Below, piece after piece: positions 7,872 to 16,533 of a stretch of 64,000 nt of DNA. The DNA is from Herbidospora daliensis (GTDB lineage Bacteria > Actinomycetota > Actinomycetes > Streptosporangiales > Streptosporangiaceae): assembly GCF_001570585.1 (NCBI RefSeq), contig NZ_BBXF01000003.1:159353-223352 (forward strand). The letters are read 5' to 3'. How positions within the stretch are numbered: position 1 is the stretch's first letter; every line of letters begins with the position of its first letter. A model generated the notes under the pieces. That model was not told where the DNA came from, searched no databases, and worked only from the letters and a program-made list of their open reading frames with translations. Position numbers and translations under genes: made by a program.

Positions 7872-8467
7872 AAGTACCGCCACAACAGGGCGGCGGCGTA
7901 CGTCCGGTAAGGAGCCCACGGCAGCCCTCTGGCCTGCACCTCCGCGATGGAGGGCAGCCCCTCCAGCTGCCAGGCCCGCTCGACGGCCCGCCGGATGCCC
8001 TGGTCGCCGGCCGGCAGCACGTCGGGCCGGTGGAGCTGGGCGATGAGGAACGACTGCGCCGTCCACACGCCGACCCCCTTCACCTCGGTCAGCGCCGCGA
8101 CCACCTCGGCGTCGGCGAGGCCGGCCAGGCCGTCGAGGTCGAGCAGGCCGCGGGCCTGCCGGTGGGCCAGGTCGAGCAGGTAGGCCGTCTTCGCGCCCGA
8201 CAGACCGCACTCCCGCAGCCGCTCGGCGCCCATGGCCAGGATCGCCTCGGGGGTGGGGAAGCCGCCGGCCGCGGCCTTGATCCGGTCGAAGAACGTGAAC
8301 GCCACGGCCGTGGAGATCTGCTGGCTGACGACGTGCAGGACCAGGCCGGAGAAGTGAGTCGGGCCGAACCGCCCGGGGCTGAACCACGCGAACGGGTCGG
8401 GTTCGCCCACCTCGCCGATCAGGCGCGCGAGCACGGGGTCGCCCGCGAGGTGGTCGTACGGCCTCAT
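7859..8467 (-). CDS. AlkA-like DNA-3-methyladenine glycosylase (HhH-GPD)
   Basis: 202 residues of the HhH-GPD superfamily. The helix-hairpin-helix reads LTEVKGVGVWTAQSFL and the catalytic Asp is in LPAGDQGIRRAV (about residues 130-155). Such enzymes excise alkylated bases in base-excision repair. It lacks the N-terminal domain of E. coli AlkA, as many short actinobacterial forms do. Divergent from the GNAT gene at 8485 with a gap of only 17 bp. Confidence 0.85.
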   Translation of the reverse strand: MRPYDHLAGDPVLARLIGEVGEPDPFAWFSPGRFGPTHFSGLVLHVVSQQISTAVAFTFFDRIKAAAGGFPTPEAILAMGAERLRECGLSGAKTAYLLDLAHRQARGLLDLDGLAGLADAEVVAALTEVKGVGVWTAQSFLIAQLHRPDVLPAGDQGIRRAVERAWQLEGLPSIAEVQARGLPWAPYRTYAAALLWRYFYGA

Positions 8468-8484
8468 CAGGCCATTATGGTCGG

Positions 8485-9174
8485 GTGGAAACCGACATCC
8501 TCGCCAACCCCGTCTGGGCCGCGCTGACCGGGCCGCACGCCCGCTTCGCCGTCGTGAGCGGCCGGACCAGGCGTTATCCCCGCGACGTGTCGCCCTTCGC
8601 GGCGGTGCCCGACGCCTTCGGGCCGGACGACTGGGCCGCCTTCGACGGGCAGCTGCTGACGATCAACACCGGCGAGGTCCCCGGCGACTGGGAGACGCTC
8701 TTCGCGCTGCCGGGCGTCCAGATGGAGGGATCCGGGGTGGCGGGGGCCGCCGACCCCGCGCTGAGCGTGCTGGGGCCGGCCGACGTGCCCGAGATGCTCG
8801 ACCTGGTGGCCCGCACCCAGCCGGGGCCGTTCGGGCCGCGGACCATCGAGATGGGCGCCTACCTGGGCCTTCGCGACGAGGGCCGGCTGATCGCGATGGC
8901 GGGGGAGCGGCTGCGGGTGCCCGGGTGGACGGAGATCAGCGCCGTGTGCACCGACCCCGCCCACCGGGGGCGGGGTCTGGCGTCACGGCTGGTGTCGGCG
9001 GTGGTGGCGGGCGTCCGCGACCGGGGCGACCGGCCGTTCCTGCACGCCGCCACCGCCAACGTCAACGCGGTCAGGCTCTACGAGTCACTCGGGTTCACCG
9101 TCTCCCGGAACGTGACGTTCCGGGTGCTGCGGCCTCAGGAGGCCCTGACCCGCGACACCGCCGAGGCGGTGTAG
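8485..9174 (+). CDS. GNAT-family acetyltransferase, paralogue A
   Basis: 229 residues. The C-terminal half (about 105-205) is a GNAT/FR47-like domain: GWTEISAVCTDPAHRGRG carries the acetyl-CoA-binding motif (RGRG), followed by NVNAVRLYESLGF. The N-terminal half is a family-specific extension. A second copy lies at 15856 and shares most of these blocks, including the opening WAALTGPHA. GTG start at 8485. The 3' end overlaps the convergent hydrolase gene by 40 nt. Confidence 0.85.
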   Translation: METDILANPVWAALTGPHARFAVVSGRTRRYPRDVSPFAAVPDAFGPDDWAAFDGQLLTINTGEVPGDWETLFALPGVQMEGSGVAGAADPALSVLGPADVPEMLDLVARTQPGPFGPRTIEMGAYLGLRDEGRLIAMAGERLRVPGWTEISAVCTDPAHRGRGLASRLVSAVVAGVRDRGDRPFLHAATANVNAVRLYESLGFTVSRNVTFRVLRPQEALTRDTAEAV

Positions 9175-11870
9175 CCCGAACCCGCGCCGACGGCGCTGAT
9201 CAGGACCTTCCCGGCGGGGGTGCCCGCCGGGATCGCGACGGTGAAGGCGACCGTGCCCGACGCGTCGGCGACCGCCCGGCCGAGGGCCACGCCGTCGAGG
9301 GTGAACTGCACGCTCTCCCCGGCCCGGTAGCCGCCCGCCGTGACGGGGTTCGAGCCGCCCGCGACCACCGCGTTCGTCACGATGAGGTTGCCCGGCTTGA
9401 GCGAGGCGAGGTACTCGGCGCACGCCTCCCCGGGGGTGCCGTAGGCGGGGGTGGTGACGTTGCCGTCGTCCTCGCGGACGGTGAGGGTGCCGAAGCCCCC
9501 GTCGCCCATGACCGCGCCGGCCGTGTTGGTGACCGAGACCTTGAACGACGTCGACGCCGTGCCGGTCGCGACCGTGTCGCCGAGGGTGCCCGCCTGGACC
9601 GTCACGCAGGTCTGGCCGGGGGCGAAGACCACCTTCTTCATCGAGATCCCGGCGCGGCCGGTGGCCGAGCCGAAGACGCTGACGTAGCCGGTGACCTCGT
9701 GGTCGGCGGGGGCCGAGAGCGCCACAGCGATCGACGCCGTGCCCGGGCCGGAACCTTCGTCGACCCGGGCCGGCGCGACGTCCACCGCGATCTGCCGCTG
9801 GGGGACCCGGGCGCCGACCGCCCGGTTCTCGGCCGACAGGTCGGACAGGTAGACGCCCGTACCGGTGAAGGAGACCTGGCGGACGTCCTTCAGGTTCAGG
9901 CCCGTCGTGCTGAGCGGGATGGTGACCTGCTGGAGGATGATCTTCTTCAGCCAGGCCGAGGTGGAGCCGGGCAGCCGGGTGACGGCCCGGGGGTTGAGCG
10001 CCGAGACCGGCGACGACCAGGTCGTGCCGGCGCCGTCGGTGACGGTGATCGTGACGTCGGTGGAGGTCGCCACGGTCTCGTCGGCGGCGACCTTGACCGA
10101 GAGCTGCTCGTACCCGGACAGATCGGCGCTCGTCGACACGGTGACGGTGCCCGACTTCAGGCGCATCATCGGCGACGACGGGATGTTGAACGCCCACGTC
10201 GCGGGTGACCAGTGGGGCAGCGCGGCCTGGTTGGTCGCGGTCGCGCAGAACGGCTGGTCCTGCGGGATCTGGAGACCGCCCGTGCCGCCCATGCTGGAGC
10301 AGAGCGCGGCCTCACCCGACACCGAGACGTTCGCCTCGGGCTTCTCGAAGGTCGCCAGGTCGGTCCGCGAGGCGGCGGGCTGGGTGGCGGCGCTGGTCAC
10401 GTCGGCGAAGGCGATCGACGGGACCGAGACGGCCGAGCCGTCGAACAGCGGCAGGAAACGCTTCTCGCCGCCGAGCACGAGCCGGAAGAAGCCCGCCATG
10501 TAGACGGCGCCGACCTTCTCCTGCTGCGGCGCGGTCAGGCGCAGAGTCGTGGCCGCCGCCGGGTTGCAGACCGGGTCGTTGGCCCCGCTGCCGCCGACCG
10601 ACCAGTCGTCGCCGGTGCTCGCCGGGAACAGGCCCGGCGTCCAGATCGTGTTGAAGAAGTTGTGGTTGGCGCCCTGCGCCAGCACGGCCGAGCGCAGCAC
10701 GTCGTCGTCGAAGCCGTGCCGGGAGTCGTCCACGATGTGCTGGCCCATGAGGTTCTCCACGTCGCCGTCGCAGTACGGGAGGATCGTGGCCGTCACGGTG
10801 TTGGGCAGCGAGATGCGGTCGTAGTCGACCGGCGCCAGCGGCAGCACCGCCTTGATGCCGAACTGCCGGTGGAGCGGCAGCGCGTCGTTCAGCGTGGCCG
10901 CCGCGACCACGCCCTCGCCGCCGCGCGAGTGGCCCATGATGCCGACGTTCTGGAAGTCGAAGGCCCGCTTCAGGTCGGCCGGGGTGACCGCGCCCGTCAG
11001 CGCCTGGGCCAGCGTGACGTCGCGGCCGGTGAAGGCGTCGTGGTACTCGACCGGGTCGCCGTCGTCGGCGTTCTCCAGCATGGTCAGCGTGTCGAGGACC
11101 AGCTGGCCCCGGGCCTGCGCGCCGTAGTCGGCGGCGAGCTGGTTGTCGTTGGAGTTGATCGCGTTGGCCGAGATCGACACGACGGTGTACCCGTTGCTCG
11201 CCAGGGCGCGGGCGGGCAGGTCGTAGCCGATGTAGCTGGGGATCGTGGCGCGCTGCGAGGTGCTGTCGGGAGACGGCTTGCAGGGCCAGCGGTTGGGGTT
11301 GGTGGCCCCGGTGCCGTAGCAGGAGGTGTGCCGGCCGTGCAGGAAGACCACGAGCGGCTTCCGCTCGCGGGAGACCGGCAGGTAGATCTTGCCGGTGAGC
11401 TCGCCCCGGATGCCGCCGATGTTGAGCAGCGGGACCGCCTGGTCGCCGAAGTCGTACACCCCTTCCTTGACCTGGAACGTTCCCGGCGTCGAGGGGTCGT
11501 CCGGGAGGACGGTCTTCTGGACCTCGGCGAGGGCGGCCGCGGCGCGCGAGGTCGCGGCCGGGGCGGCGTCGAGCACGTCGGCGGTGATCTCGTCGGCCGA
11601 GGCGACGGCCGGGTCGGCGGTGACGAGGAAGAGGGACTTCCCGTCGGCAGACTCGGTGGCCGGGCCGAGCACCTTCCCGTCGGCGAGCAGCGAGGGGGCG
11701 CTCGAGTCGATCGGGAGCTTCTCGTCCAGGTTCAGGGTGACTCGGTAACCGCCCGCCACGCGGTCGACGCTCCAGTCGTCCTCGACGGAGGCGGAGGCGG
11801 GGGCGGCGGTGAACGTGGCGACGCAGGCGAGGGACAGTAATGCGGCCGTGCCGCGGAGGGAGATGCGCAA
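9135..11870 (-). CDS. Secreted multidomain alpha/beta hydrolase
   Basis: 911 residues. A Sec signal peptide covers about 1-27 (cleavage near APASAS). The alpha/beta hydrolase domain (about 150-470) has an oxyanion segment VVFLHGRHTSC, a nucleophile elbow GHSRGGE, a candidate acid in LPYCDGD and a His in QGANHNFFN. The remaining ~400 residues look beta-rich, with a Calx-beta-like stretch (about 690-800) and a C-terminal Ig-like module. It probably hydrolyses an extracellular ester, polymer or peptide; the substrate is unknown. TTG start at 11870. One of three shared palindromes (11964-11980) is in its upstream region. Confidence 0.75.
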   Translation of the reverse strand: MRISLRGTAALLSLACVATFTAAPASASVEDDWSVDRVAGGYRVTLNLDEKLPIDSSAPSLLADGKVLGPATESADGKSLFLVTADPAVASADEITADVLDAAPAATSRAAAALAEVQKTVLPDDPSTPGTFQVKEGVYDFGDQAVPLLNIGGIRGELTGKIYLPVSRERKPLVVFLHGRHTSCYGTGATNPNRWPCKPSPDSTSQRATIPSYIGYDLPARALASNGYTVVSISANAINSNDNQLAADYGAQARGQLVLDTLTMLENADDGDPVEYHDAFTGRDVTLAQALTGAVTPADLKRAFDFQNVGIMGHSRGGEGVVAAATLNDALPLHRQFGIKAVLPLAPVDYDRISLPNTVTATILPYCDGDVENLMGQHIVDDSRHGFDDDVLRSAVLAQGANHNFFNTIWTPGLFPASTGDDWSVGGSGANDPVCNPAAATTLRLTAPQQEKVGAVYMAGFFRLVLGGEKRFLPLFDGSAVSVPSIAFADVTSAATQPAASRTDLATFEKPEANVSVSGEAALCSSMGGTGGLQIPQDQPFCATATNQAALPHWSPATWAFNIPSSPMMRLKSGTVTVSTSADLSGYEQLSVKVAADETVATSTDVTITVTDGAGTTWSSPVSALNPRAVTRLPGSTSAWLKKIILQQVTIPLSTTGLNLKDVRQVSFTGTGVYLSDLSAENRAVGARVPQRQIAVDVAPARVDEGSGPGTASIAVALSAPADHEVTGYVSVFGSATGRAGISMKKVVFAPGQTCVTVQAGTLGDTVATGTASTSFKVSVTNTAGAVMGDGGFGTLTVREDDGNVTTPAYGTPGEACAEYLASLKPGNLIVTNAVVAGGSNPVTAGGYRAGESVQFTLDGVALGRAVADASGTVAFTVAIPAGTPAGKVLISAVGAGSGYTASAVSRVRAS

Positions 11871-11963
11871 GGGGGAGCCTTACTCGTACGAGCCGGGTGT
11901 TGCGATTCGGACGGTATGGGCGGTTTGTTACCGCAGGCTCCTGATCATGTTTCGCCGGAATTT

Positions 11964-11980
11964 CCTATTGACTCTGTAGG
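11964..11980. promoter_or_regulatory. 17-bp palindromic operator, copy 1
   Basis: CCTATTGACTCTGTAGG, with flanking TTT and AAA extending the dyad. It shares the CCTA...TAGG half-sites and exact 17-bp length with two copies at 13241 and 13267. It is 23 nt upstream of the small gene at 12004 and could also affect the hydrolase gene starting at 11870. Confidence 0.55.
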
Positions 11981-12003
11981 AAATATGGGTAAATCTGGCT
12001 GCC

Positions 12004-12381
12004 ATGTCCCCTGAGACCCGGATGCGGACCCTGACGCGGGAGCTGCGCCTCCTCGCCGCCGCCGACCCTGCGGAGGCGCGAAACCGCAGGTCGCGGCTGC
12101 TGGCGGAGTGGCGCGGCGCGTCAGCCGGGCTGCTCGCCCAGGTGCTGTCGGCGGCCATCGAGCTCGGCACGGCCGAAGGCCGCTTGGCCTCCCTCGGGCG
12201 GCAGAGCGGGGAACTGCGGGCCCGGTTGCGGGAGGCGGGGTTGTCGCTCTCGGAGGCCGCGGGCGCGGTCGACGGCGACGCCCCCGTCACCGCCGTGGCC
12301 GAGGCCCGCGCCCGCATCGTCGGCGTCGCCGCCGAGGTGGGGCGGCTGCCGATGGCGCCGCCCCGCCAGGAGTTCGTCTAG
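12004..12381 (+). CDS. Small hypothetical protein
   Basis: 125 residues, Arg- and Ala-rich and probably all-helical with coiled-coil character (about 5-100). No family recognised. Strong third-position GC and the shared palindrome just upstream support it as a real gene. Its stop overlaps the stop of the convergent luciferase-like gene in CTAG. It may belong to the regulon of the ABC importer to its right. Confidence 0.6.
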   Translation: MSPETRMRTLTRELRLLAAADPAEARNRRSRLLAEWRGASAGLLAQVLSAAIELGTAEGRLASLGRQSGELRARLREAGLSLSEAAGAVDGDAPVTAVAEARARIVGVAAEVGRLPMAPPRQEFV

Positions 12382-13217
12382 GACACCCGGGCGTACCGCT
12401 CGGTGAACCGGGCCCGCAGGTCGCCGGCCGGGTAGGCCGAGCGGAACGCGCCCCGGGCGCGCAGCGCCGGAACCACGTGGCGGGTGATCGCCCGCAGGTC
12501 GTGGGGGAGCACGCCCGGCCTCAGCCGGAAGCCGTCGAGCCCGGCCGCCTGCCAGTCGAGCAGCAGGTGGGCCAGGCCGGTCGCCGAACCCGAGTAGACG
12601 TGGGCGTCGCTCTCGAAGGCGGCGCCGTCGAGGTCGTCGAGGCGTTCCTTCAGGCCGGCGCCGTCGAGGAACACGACCAGGTCGGCCAGCACCGTCACGC
12701 CGGGGGCCGCGCGCCGGGCCCGGCCGGCCAGCGCGGCGGCCTCCCTGCGGTCGTGCGGGGTGACGAACACGACGTCGGCGGCGCGGGCCGCCGCCTCCAC
12801 CGGCAGGCCGGGGCCGGCCAGAGTGGTCACGAGGGGGCGTCCGGGCAGCCGGGGGCGCAGCTGGCCGGAGGTGTGCCAGCCCGCCCGGCCGGGGCCGGCC
12901 CGGTCGAGGGCGGCCAGCCCGGCCGCCGCGTCGGCGCCCGCCGCCGCCGGGACCAGTCCGATCCTGGACGTCAGCGGCGCGGTCGCCGTCGCCAGGAGCA
13001 TGGCGTCGAGCGGGCCGGTCACCTCGTCGCCCGGACAGGTGCGCAGCCGGATGACGTCCTCGAAGGTGACGAAGTCGAGCAGCCCTCGCTCGGCCTCCTG
13101 GACCAGGTAGGTCCAGTAGGCGGCGGTGAACAGGGCGTCGGGGCTCGCGCCCTCGGCACGCCAGGCGGCGGGGTGCCACCCGGCGCCGTCGAGGGCGGCG
13201 GCCAGCTGCAGAGTCAT
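12378..13217 (-). CDS. Luciferase-like (LLM) flavin-dependent oxidoreductase, short form
   Basis: 279 residues with features of the bacterial-luciferase superfamily: an N-terminal barrel start, FVTFEDVIRL, and the conserved C-terminal segment DGFRLRPGVLPHDLRAI. Related NtaA/DszA-type monooxygenases use reduced FMN to attack organosulfur or amine compounds and usually exceed 400 residues, so this one is shortened. ATG with GAGGAG 6 nt upstream. Divergent from the ABC importer with two palindromes between, which suggests a role in processing an imported compound. Confidence 0.75.
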   Translation of the reverse strand: MTLQLAAALDGAGWHPAAWRAEGASPDALFTAAYWTYLVQEAERGLLDFVTFEDVIRLRTCPGDEVTGPLDAMLLATATAPLTSRIGLVPAAAGADAAAGLAALDRAGPGRAGWHTSGQLRPRLPGRPLVTTLAGPGLPVEAAARAADVVFVTPHDRREAAALAGRARRAAPGVTVLADLVVFLDGAGLKERLDDLDGAAFESDAHVYSGSATGLAHLLLDWQAAGLDGFRLRPGVLPHDLRAITRHVVPALRARGAFRSAYPAGDLRARFTERYARVS

Positions 13218-13240
13218 GTGGTCTCCTCGAACGGACTTTT

Positions 13241-13283
13241 CCTACATGAATAGTAGGGAATAATTACCTACTTAACAAGTAGG
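13241..13283. promoter_or_regulatory. Paired 17-bp palindromic operators, copies 2 and 3
   Basis: CCTACATGAATAGTAGG (13241-13257) and CCTACTTAACAAGTAGG (13267-13283), centres 26 bp apart, in the divergent gap between the luciferase-like gene and the ABC importer. They match the copy at 11964. The near-integral helical spacing suits cooperative binding. The regulator is not encoded next to them. Confidence 0.65.
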
Positions 13284-13322
13284 ACTTGACGGAAATGCGG
13301 GCGACGTGCTGAGCTTCCGTCC

Positions 13323-14177
13323 ATGACCACAACCGCGCCGGCCGTCCGGCACACCACCGGGCCGAAGGCGGCGCCTGCCCGGCATCCCCTCCGGTGGCCG
13401 GCCGCCGCCGGAGTGGTGCTGCTGCTCGCCATGGCCGCCAACTCGCTGGTCACCAATCCGGCCTGGGAGTGGGAGGTGGTCGGCCAGTACCTCTTCGCGC
13501 CCTCGGTGCTCCGCGCCGTCCTGCTCACGCTGGAGCTGACCGCCCTCGGCACCGTCTTCGGCTTCGCCCTCGGCGGGGTGCTCGCGGTGATGCGGCTGTC
13601 GCCCAACCCGCTGTTGTCGTCGGTCGCCTGGGGGTACGTCTGGGTGTTCCGGGCCGTGCCGCTGATCCTGCAGCTGCTGTTCTGGTACAACCTGGCGCTG
13701 CTCTATCCGCGCCTGTCGTTCGGCATCCCGTTCGGGCCCGCGTTCTTCTCCGTCGGCACGATGGACCTGATCGGGCCGGTCACCGCCGCCGCGCTCGGGC
13801 TGGCGCTGCACCAGGCCGCCTACGCCGCCGAGATCGTGCGCGGCGGGCTGCTCGCGGTCGACCCCGGTCAGCGCGAGGCCGCCGCCGCGCTGGGCATCCC
13901 CCGGGTGCGGCGGTTCTTCCGGATCATCCTGCCGCAGGCCATGCGGAGCATCGTGCCCAACGCCGGCAACGAGATCATCGGCCTGGTCAAGGGCACCTCG
14001 GTGGTCTACATCATGGCCCTGCCCGAGCTCTTCTACCAGGTCCAGGTCATCTACATGCGCAACGGCCGGGTAGTCGCGCTGCTGCTGGTCGCGGCCATCT
14101 GGTACCTCGCGCTGACCACGGTCATGTCGGTGGTCCAGCACTACGTCGAACGCCACTACGGACGGGGCCGGTCATGA
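13323..14177 (+). CDS. Amino-acid-type ABC transporter permease
   Basis: 284 residues of the HisM/TcyB-type permease family, with about five or six membrane helices and the EAA loop EAAAALGIPRVRRFFRIILP (about residues 185-204) that contacts the ATPase. The N-terminus is extended by ~35 polar residues. It overlaps the ATPase gene by 4 nt (ATGA). With the ATPase and lipoprotein it forms a complete importer for a polar amino acid or organosulfur-like compound, under the paired palindromes. Confidence 0.88.
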   Translation: MTTTAPAVRHTTGPKAAPARHPLRWPAAAGVVLLLAMAANSLVTNPAWEWEVVGQYLFAPSVLRAVLLTLELTALGTVFGFALGGVLAVMRLSPNPLLSSVAWGYVWVFRAVPLILQLLFWYNLALLYPRLSFGIPFGPAFFSVGTMDLIGPVTAAALGLALHQAAYAAEIVRGGLLAVDPGQREAAAALGIPRVRRFFRIILPQAMRSIVPNAGNEIIGLVKGTSVVYIMALPELFYQVQVIYMRNGRVVALLLVAAIWYLALTTVMSVVQHYVERHYGRGRS

Positions 14178-14899
14178 TCGAGATCGACGGGGTCCACAAG
14201 AGCTTCGGCGCCCTGCACGTGCTGCGCGGCGTCAGCCTGAAGGTCGCCACCGGGGAGGTCGCGGTCGTCCTGGGTCCGTCGGGCTCGGGCAAGTCGACGC
14301 TGCTGCGTACGATCAACCACCTGGAGAGACCCGACGCCGGCACCGTGCACGTCGACGGGCGGCTCATCGGCCACCGCGGCGAACGGGAGATCCTCCGGCA
14401 GCGTACGGAGATCGGCTTCGTCTTCCAGAACTTCAACCTGTTCCCCCACCTGACCGTACGGGAGAACATCGCCGAGGCCCCCCTGTCGGCCCAGCGCCGC
14501 CCGAAGGCCGAGGTCGCCTTGGCCGTCGACCGCCTGCTCCTGCGGGTGGGCCTGTCCGACAAGGCCGACGCCTATCCGGGCACGCTGTCGGGCGGCCAGC
14601 GGCAGCGGGTCGCCATCGCCCGCGCGCTGGCCCTCGACCCGAAGGTCGTGCTGTTCGACGAGCCCACCTCCGCCCTCGACCCCGAGCTGGTCGGAGAGGT
14701 CCTCGACGTCATGCGCGACCTGGCCCGGTCGGGCACCACCATGGTCGTCGTCACGCACGAGATCGGCTTCGCCCGCGAGGCCGCCGACACCGTCGTCTTC
14801 CTCGACGAGGGCCTCGTCGTCGAGCATGGACCGCCCGGCCAGGTCATCGACCACCCCCAGCACGAACGCACCCGCGCGTTCATCAGCCGCGTCCTCTGA
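14174..14899 (+). CDS. Amino-acid-type ABC transporter ATP-binding protein
   Basis: 241 residues. Walker A GPSGSGKSTLLR, signature LSGGQRQRVAIARAL, Walker B VVLFDEPTSALD and switch His in VVVTHEIGFA are all intact. The family (GlnQ/HisP-like) energises polar-amino-acid uptake. ATG at 14174 overlaps the permease stop. Confidence 0.92.
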   Translation: MIEIDGVHKSFGALHVLRGVSLKVATGEVAVVLGPSGSGKSTLLRTINHLERPDAGTVHVDGRLIGHRGEREILRQRTEIGFVFQNFNLFPHLTVRENIAEAPLSAQRRPKAEVALAVDRLLLRVGLSDKADAYPGTLSGGQRQRVAIARALALDPKVVLFDEPTSALDPELVGEVLDVMRDLARSGTTMVVVTHEIGFAREAADTVVFLDEGLVVEHGPPGQVIDHPQHERTRAFISRVL

Positions 14900-14911
14900 A
14901 GGAGACCTCCC

Positions 14912-15856
14912 ATGCGCCGATTCGCCGTGCCCGCGGCCCTGCTGATCCTCCTCGCCGCCTGCGGCGCGAACGAACCCCCGACCACGACGGCGGCGGGATC
15001 GACGGTGAACACCAGCCCCGACCAGCAGCGCATCCGGGCCCAGAAGGTCGACGCCATCGCCGCCCAGGTCCCGCCCGCCGTCGCCGCCGACGGCAAGCTG
15101 CTCGTCGGGCACAGCGGAGAGGGCGCGCCGCCCCTCGGCTTCCTGGCCGACGACGACACCACCTACATCGGCGTCGAGACCGACCTCGCCCAGCTGGTCG
15201 CCGACGTGCTCGGCCTGGAGTACGCCAGTGAGATCAGCTCCTGGGAGAACCTCTTCGTCGGCGCCAGGTCGGGCAAGCTGGAGGCGGTCTTCAACAACGT
15301 GACCGTCACGGAGGAACGCAAGGACGTCTACGACTTCGCGACCTACCGCGTCGACCAGCTCGCCTGGCAGGTGGCCGCGAACAGCCCGATCACCGCCATC
15401 GCCAAGCCCGCCGACATCGCCGGCCTGAAGGTCTCGGTCGGCTCCGGCACCAACCAGGAGAAGATCCTGCTCGACTGGGACGAGCAGAACAAGGACGCCG
15501 GCCTCAAGCCCGCCGAGATCTCCTACTACAACCTCTACGGCGACGCCCTGCTGGCCCTGAAGTCGGGCCGCATCCAGGCGTACTTCGGCCCGAACCCGAA
15601 CATCGCCTACAACGTCGCCGTCGGCAGGGACACGAAGATCGTCGGCACCGCGTCCGGCGCCGGGCCCGACCTCCAGGGCCTCATCGCCGCCATGACCCTG
15701 AAGGACAACGGCCTGGTCAAGCCGCTCAACGAGGCGCTCAACACGGTCATCGAGGACGGCAGCTACCAGAAGGTGCTCGATCGCTGGGGCCTGGGCAACG
15801 AGGCCATCCCGCAGTCGCAGATCAACCCGCCCGGCCTTCCCCGGCAGGAGGGCTGA
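14912..15856 (+). CDS. Family-3 solute-binding lipoprotein
   Basis: 314 residues. A lipoprotein signal ends with LLAAC (Cys17), so the mature protein is lipid-anchored outside the membrane. The rest is a bilobed family-3 solute-binding protein (for example VGVETDLAQLVADVLG and the hinge region SVGSGTNQEK). Good ribosome-binding site GAAGGAG. The ligand is probably a polar amino acid or a related compound. Its TGA overlaps the ATG of the GNAT gene by one base. Confidence 0.88.
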   Translation: MRRFAVPAALLILLAACGANEPPTTTAAGSTVNTSPDQQRIRAQKVDAIAAQVPPAVAADGKLLVGHSGEGAPPLGFLADDDTTYIGVETDLAQLVADVLGLEYASEISSWENLFVGARSGKLEAVFNNVTVTEERKDVYDFATYRVDQLAWQVAANSPITAIAKPADIAGLKVSVGSGTNQEKILLDWDEQNKDAGLKPAEISYYNLYGDALLALKSGRIQAYFGPNPNIAYNVAVGRDTKIVGTASGAGPDLQGLIAAMTLKDNGLVKPLNEALNTVIEDGSYQKVLDRWGLGNEAIPQSQINPPGLPRQEG

Positions 15857-16533
15857 TGGCCCACGTCCTCGACAACCCGGGCTGGGCGGCGCTGACCGGC
15901 CCGCACGCCCACCTCGCCGAGGTCCGGGGGAACGTGCGCCGCTACCGGCCCGACGTGTCGGTCTTCCTCGGGGTGGCCGGCGAGCCGGAACTCGACGACT
16001 GGGCGGCCATCGCCGCCTTCGCCGGCCCCGGCAGGACCGTCAGCCTGACCTTCGAGGCGCCCGTCCCCGACGGCTGGGAGATCGTGCATGACATCGAGGG
16101 GGTGCAGCTCGACGGCAGCGCGGTCTGGGGCGAGCCCTTCGCCGACGCCGTCGTGCTCACCCCGGACGACGTGCCCGACATGCTCGACCTGGTGGCCCGC
16201 ACCGAACCCGGGCCGTTCCTGCCCCGGACCATCGAGATGGGCGTCTACCTGGGCGTACGCCACGAGGGCAAGCTCGTCGCGATGGCGGGGGAGCGGCTGC
16301 ACCCACCCGGCTGGACCGAGATCAGCGCGGTCTGCACCGACGCCTCGTTCCGCGGGCAGGGGCTGGCCACCCGGCTGGTGCTCGCGGTCGCGGCCGGCAT
16401 CCGGGCACGCGGCGAGACCCCGTTCATGCACGCCTCGGCGTCGAACGTGACCGCCATCCGCCTGTACGAGAAGCTCGGCTTCACCCTCCGGGCGCGGCGG
16501 CTGTTCCGCCAGGTCCGGGCGCCGGGCCGGTGA
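15856..16533 (+). CDS. GNAT-family acetyltransferase, paralogue B, in the ABC operon
   Basis: 225 residues, clearly paralogous to the protein at 8485: shared WAALTGPHA, DMLDLVARTEPGPF versus EMLDLVARTQPGPF, and GWTEISAVCTD. Acetyl-CoA motif RGQGLATRL; C-terminal block AIRLYEKLGF. Translational overlap (TGATG) with the binding-protein gene indicates cotranscription, so it may acetylate an imported compound or its product. The 3' end overlaps convergent nadR by 53 nt. Confidence 0.85.
   Translation: MAHVLDNPGWAALTGPHAHLAEVRGNVRRYRPDVSVFLGVAGEPELDDWAAIAAFAGPGRTVSLTFEAPVPDGWEIVHDIEGVQLDGSAVWGEPFADAVVLTPDDVPDMLDLVARTEPGPFLPRTIEMGVYLGVRHEGKLVAMAGERLHPPGWTEISAVCTDASFRGQGLATRLVLAVAAGIRARGETPFMHASASNVTAIRLYEKLGFTLRARRLFRQVRAPGR

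Noticed and set aside
10212-11840. 542-codon plus-strand ORF
   Set aside because: Shadow of the secreted hydrolase gene, which has a signal peptide and catalytic motifs.
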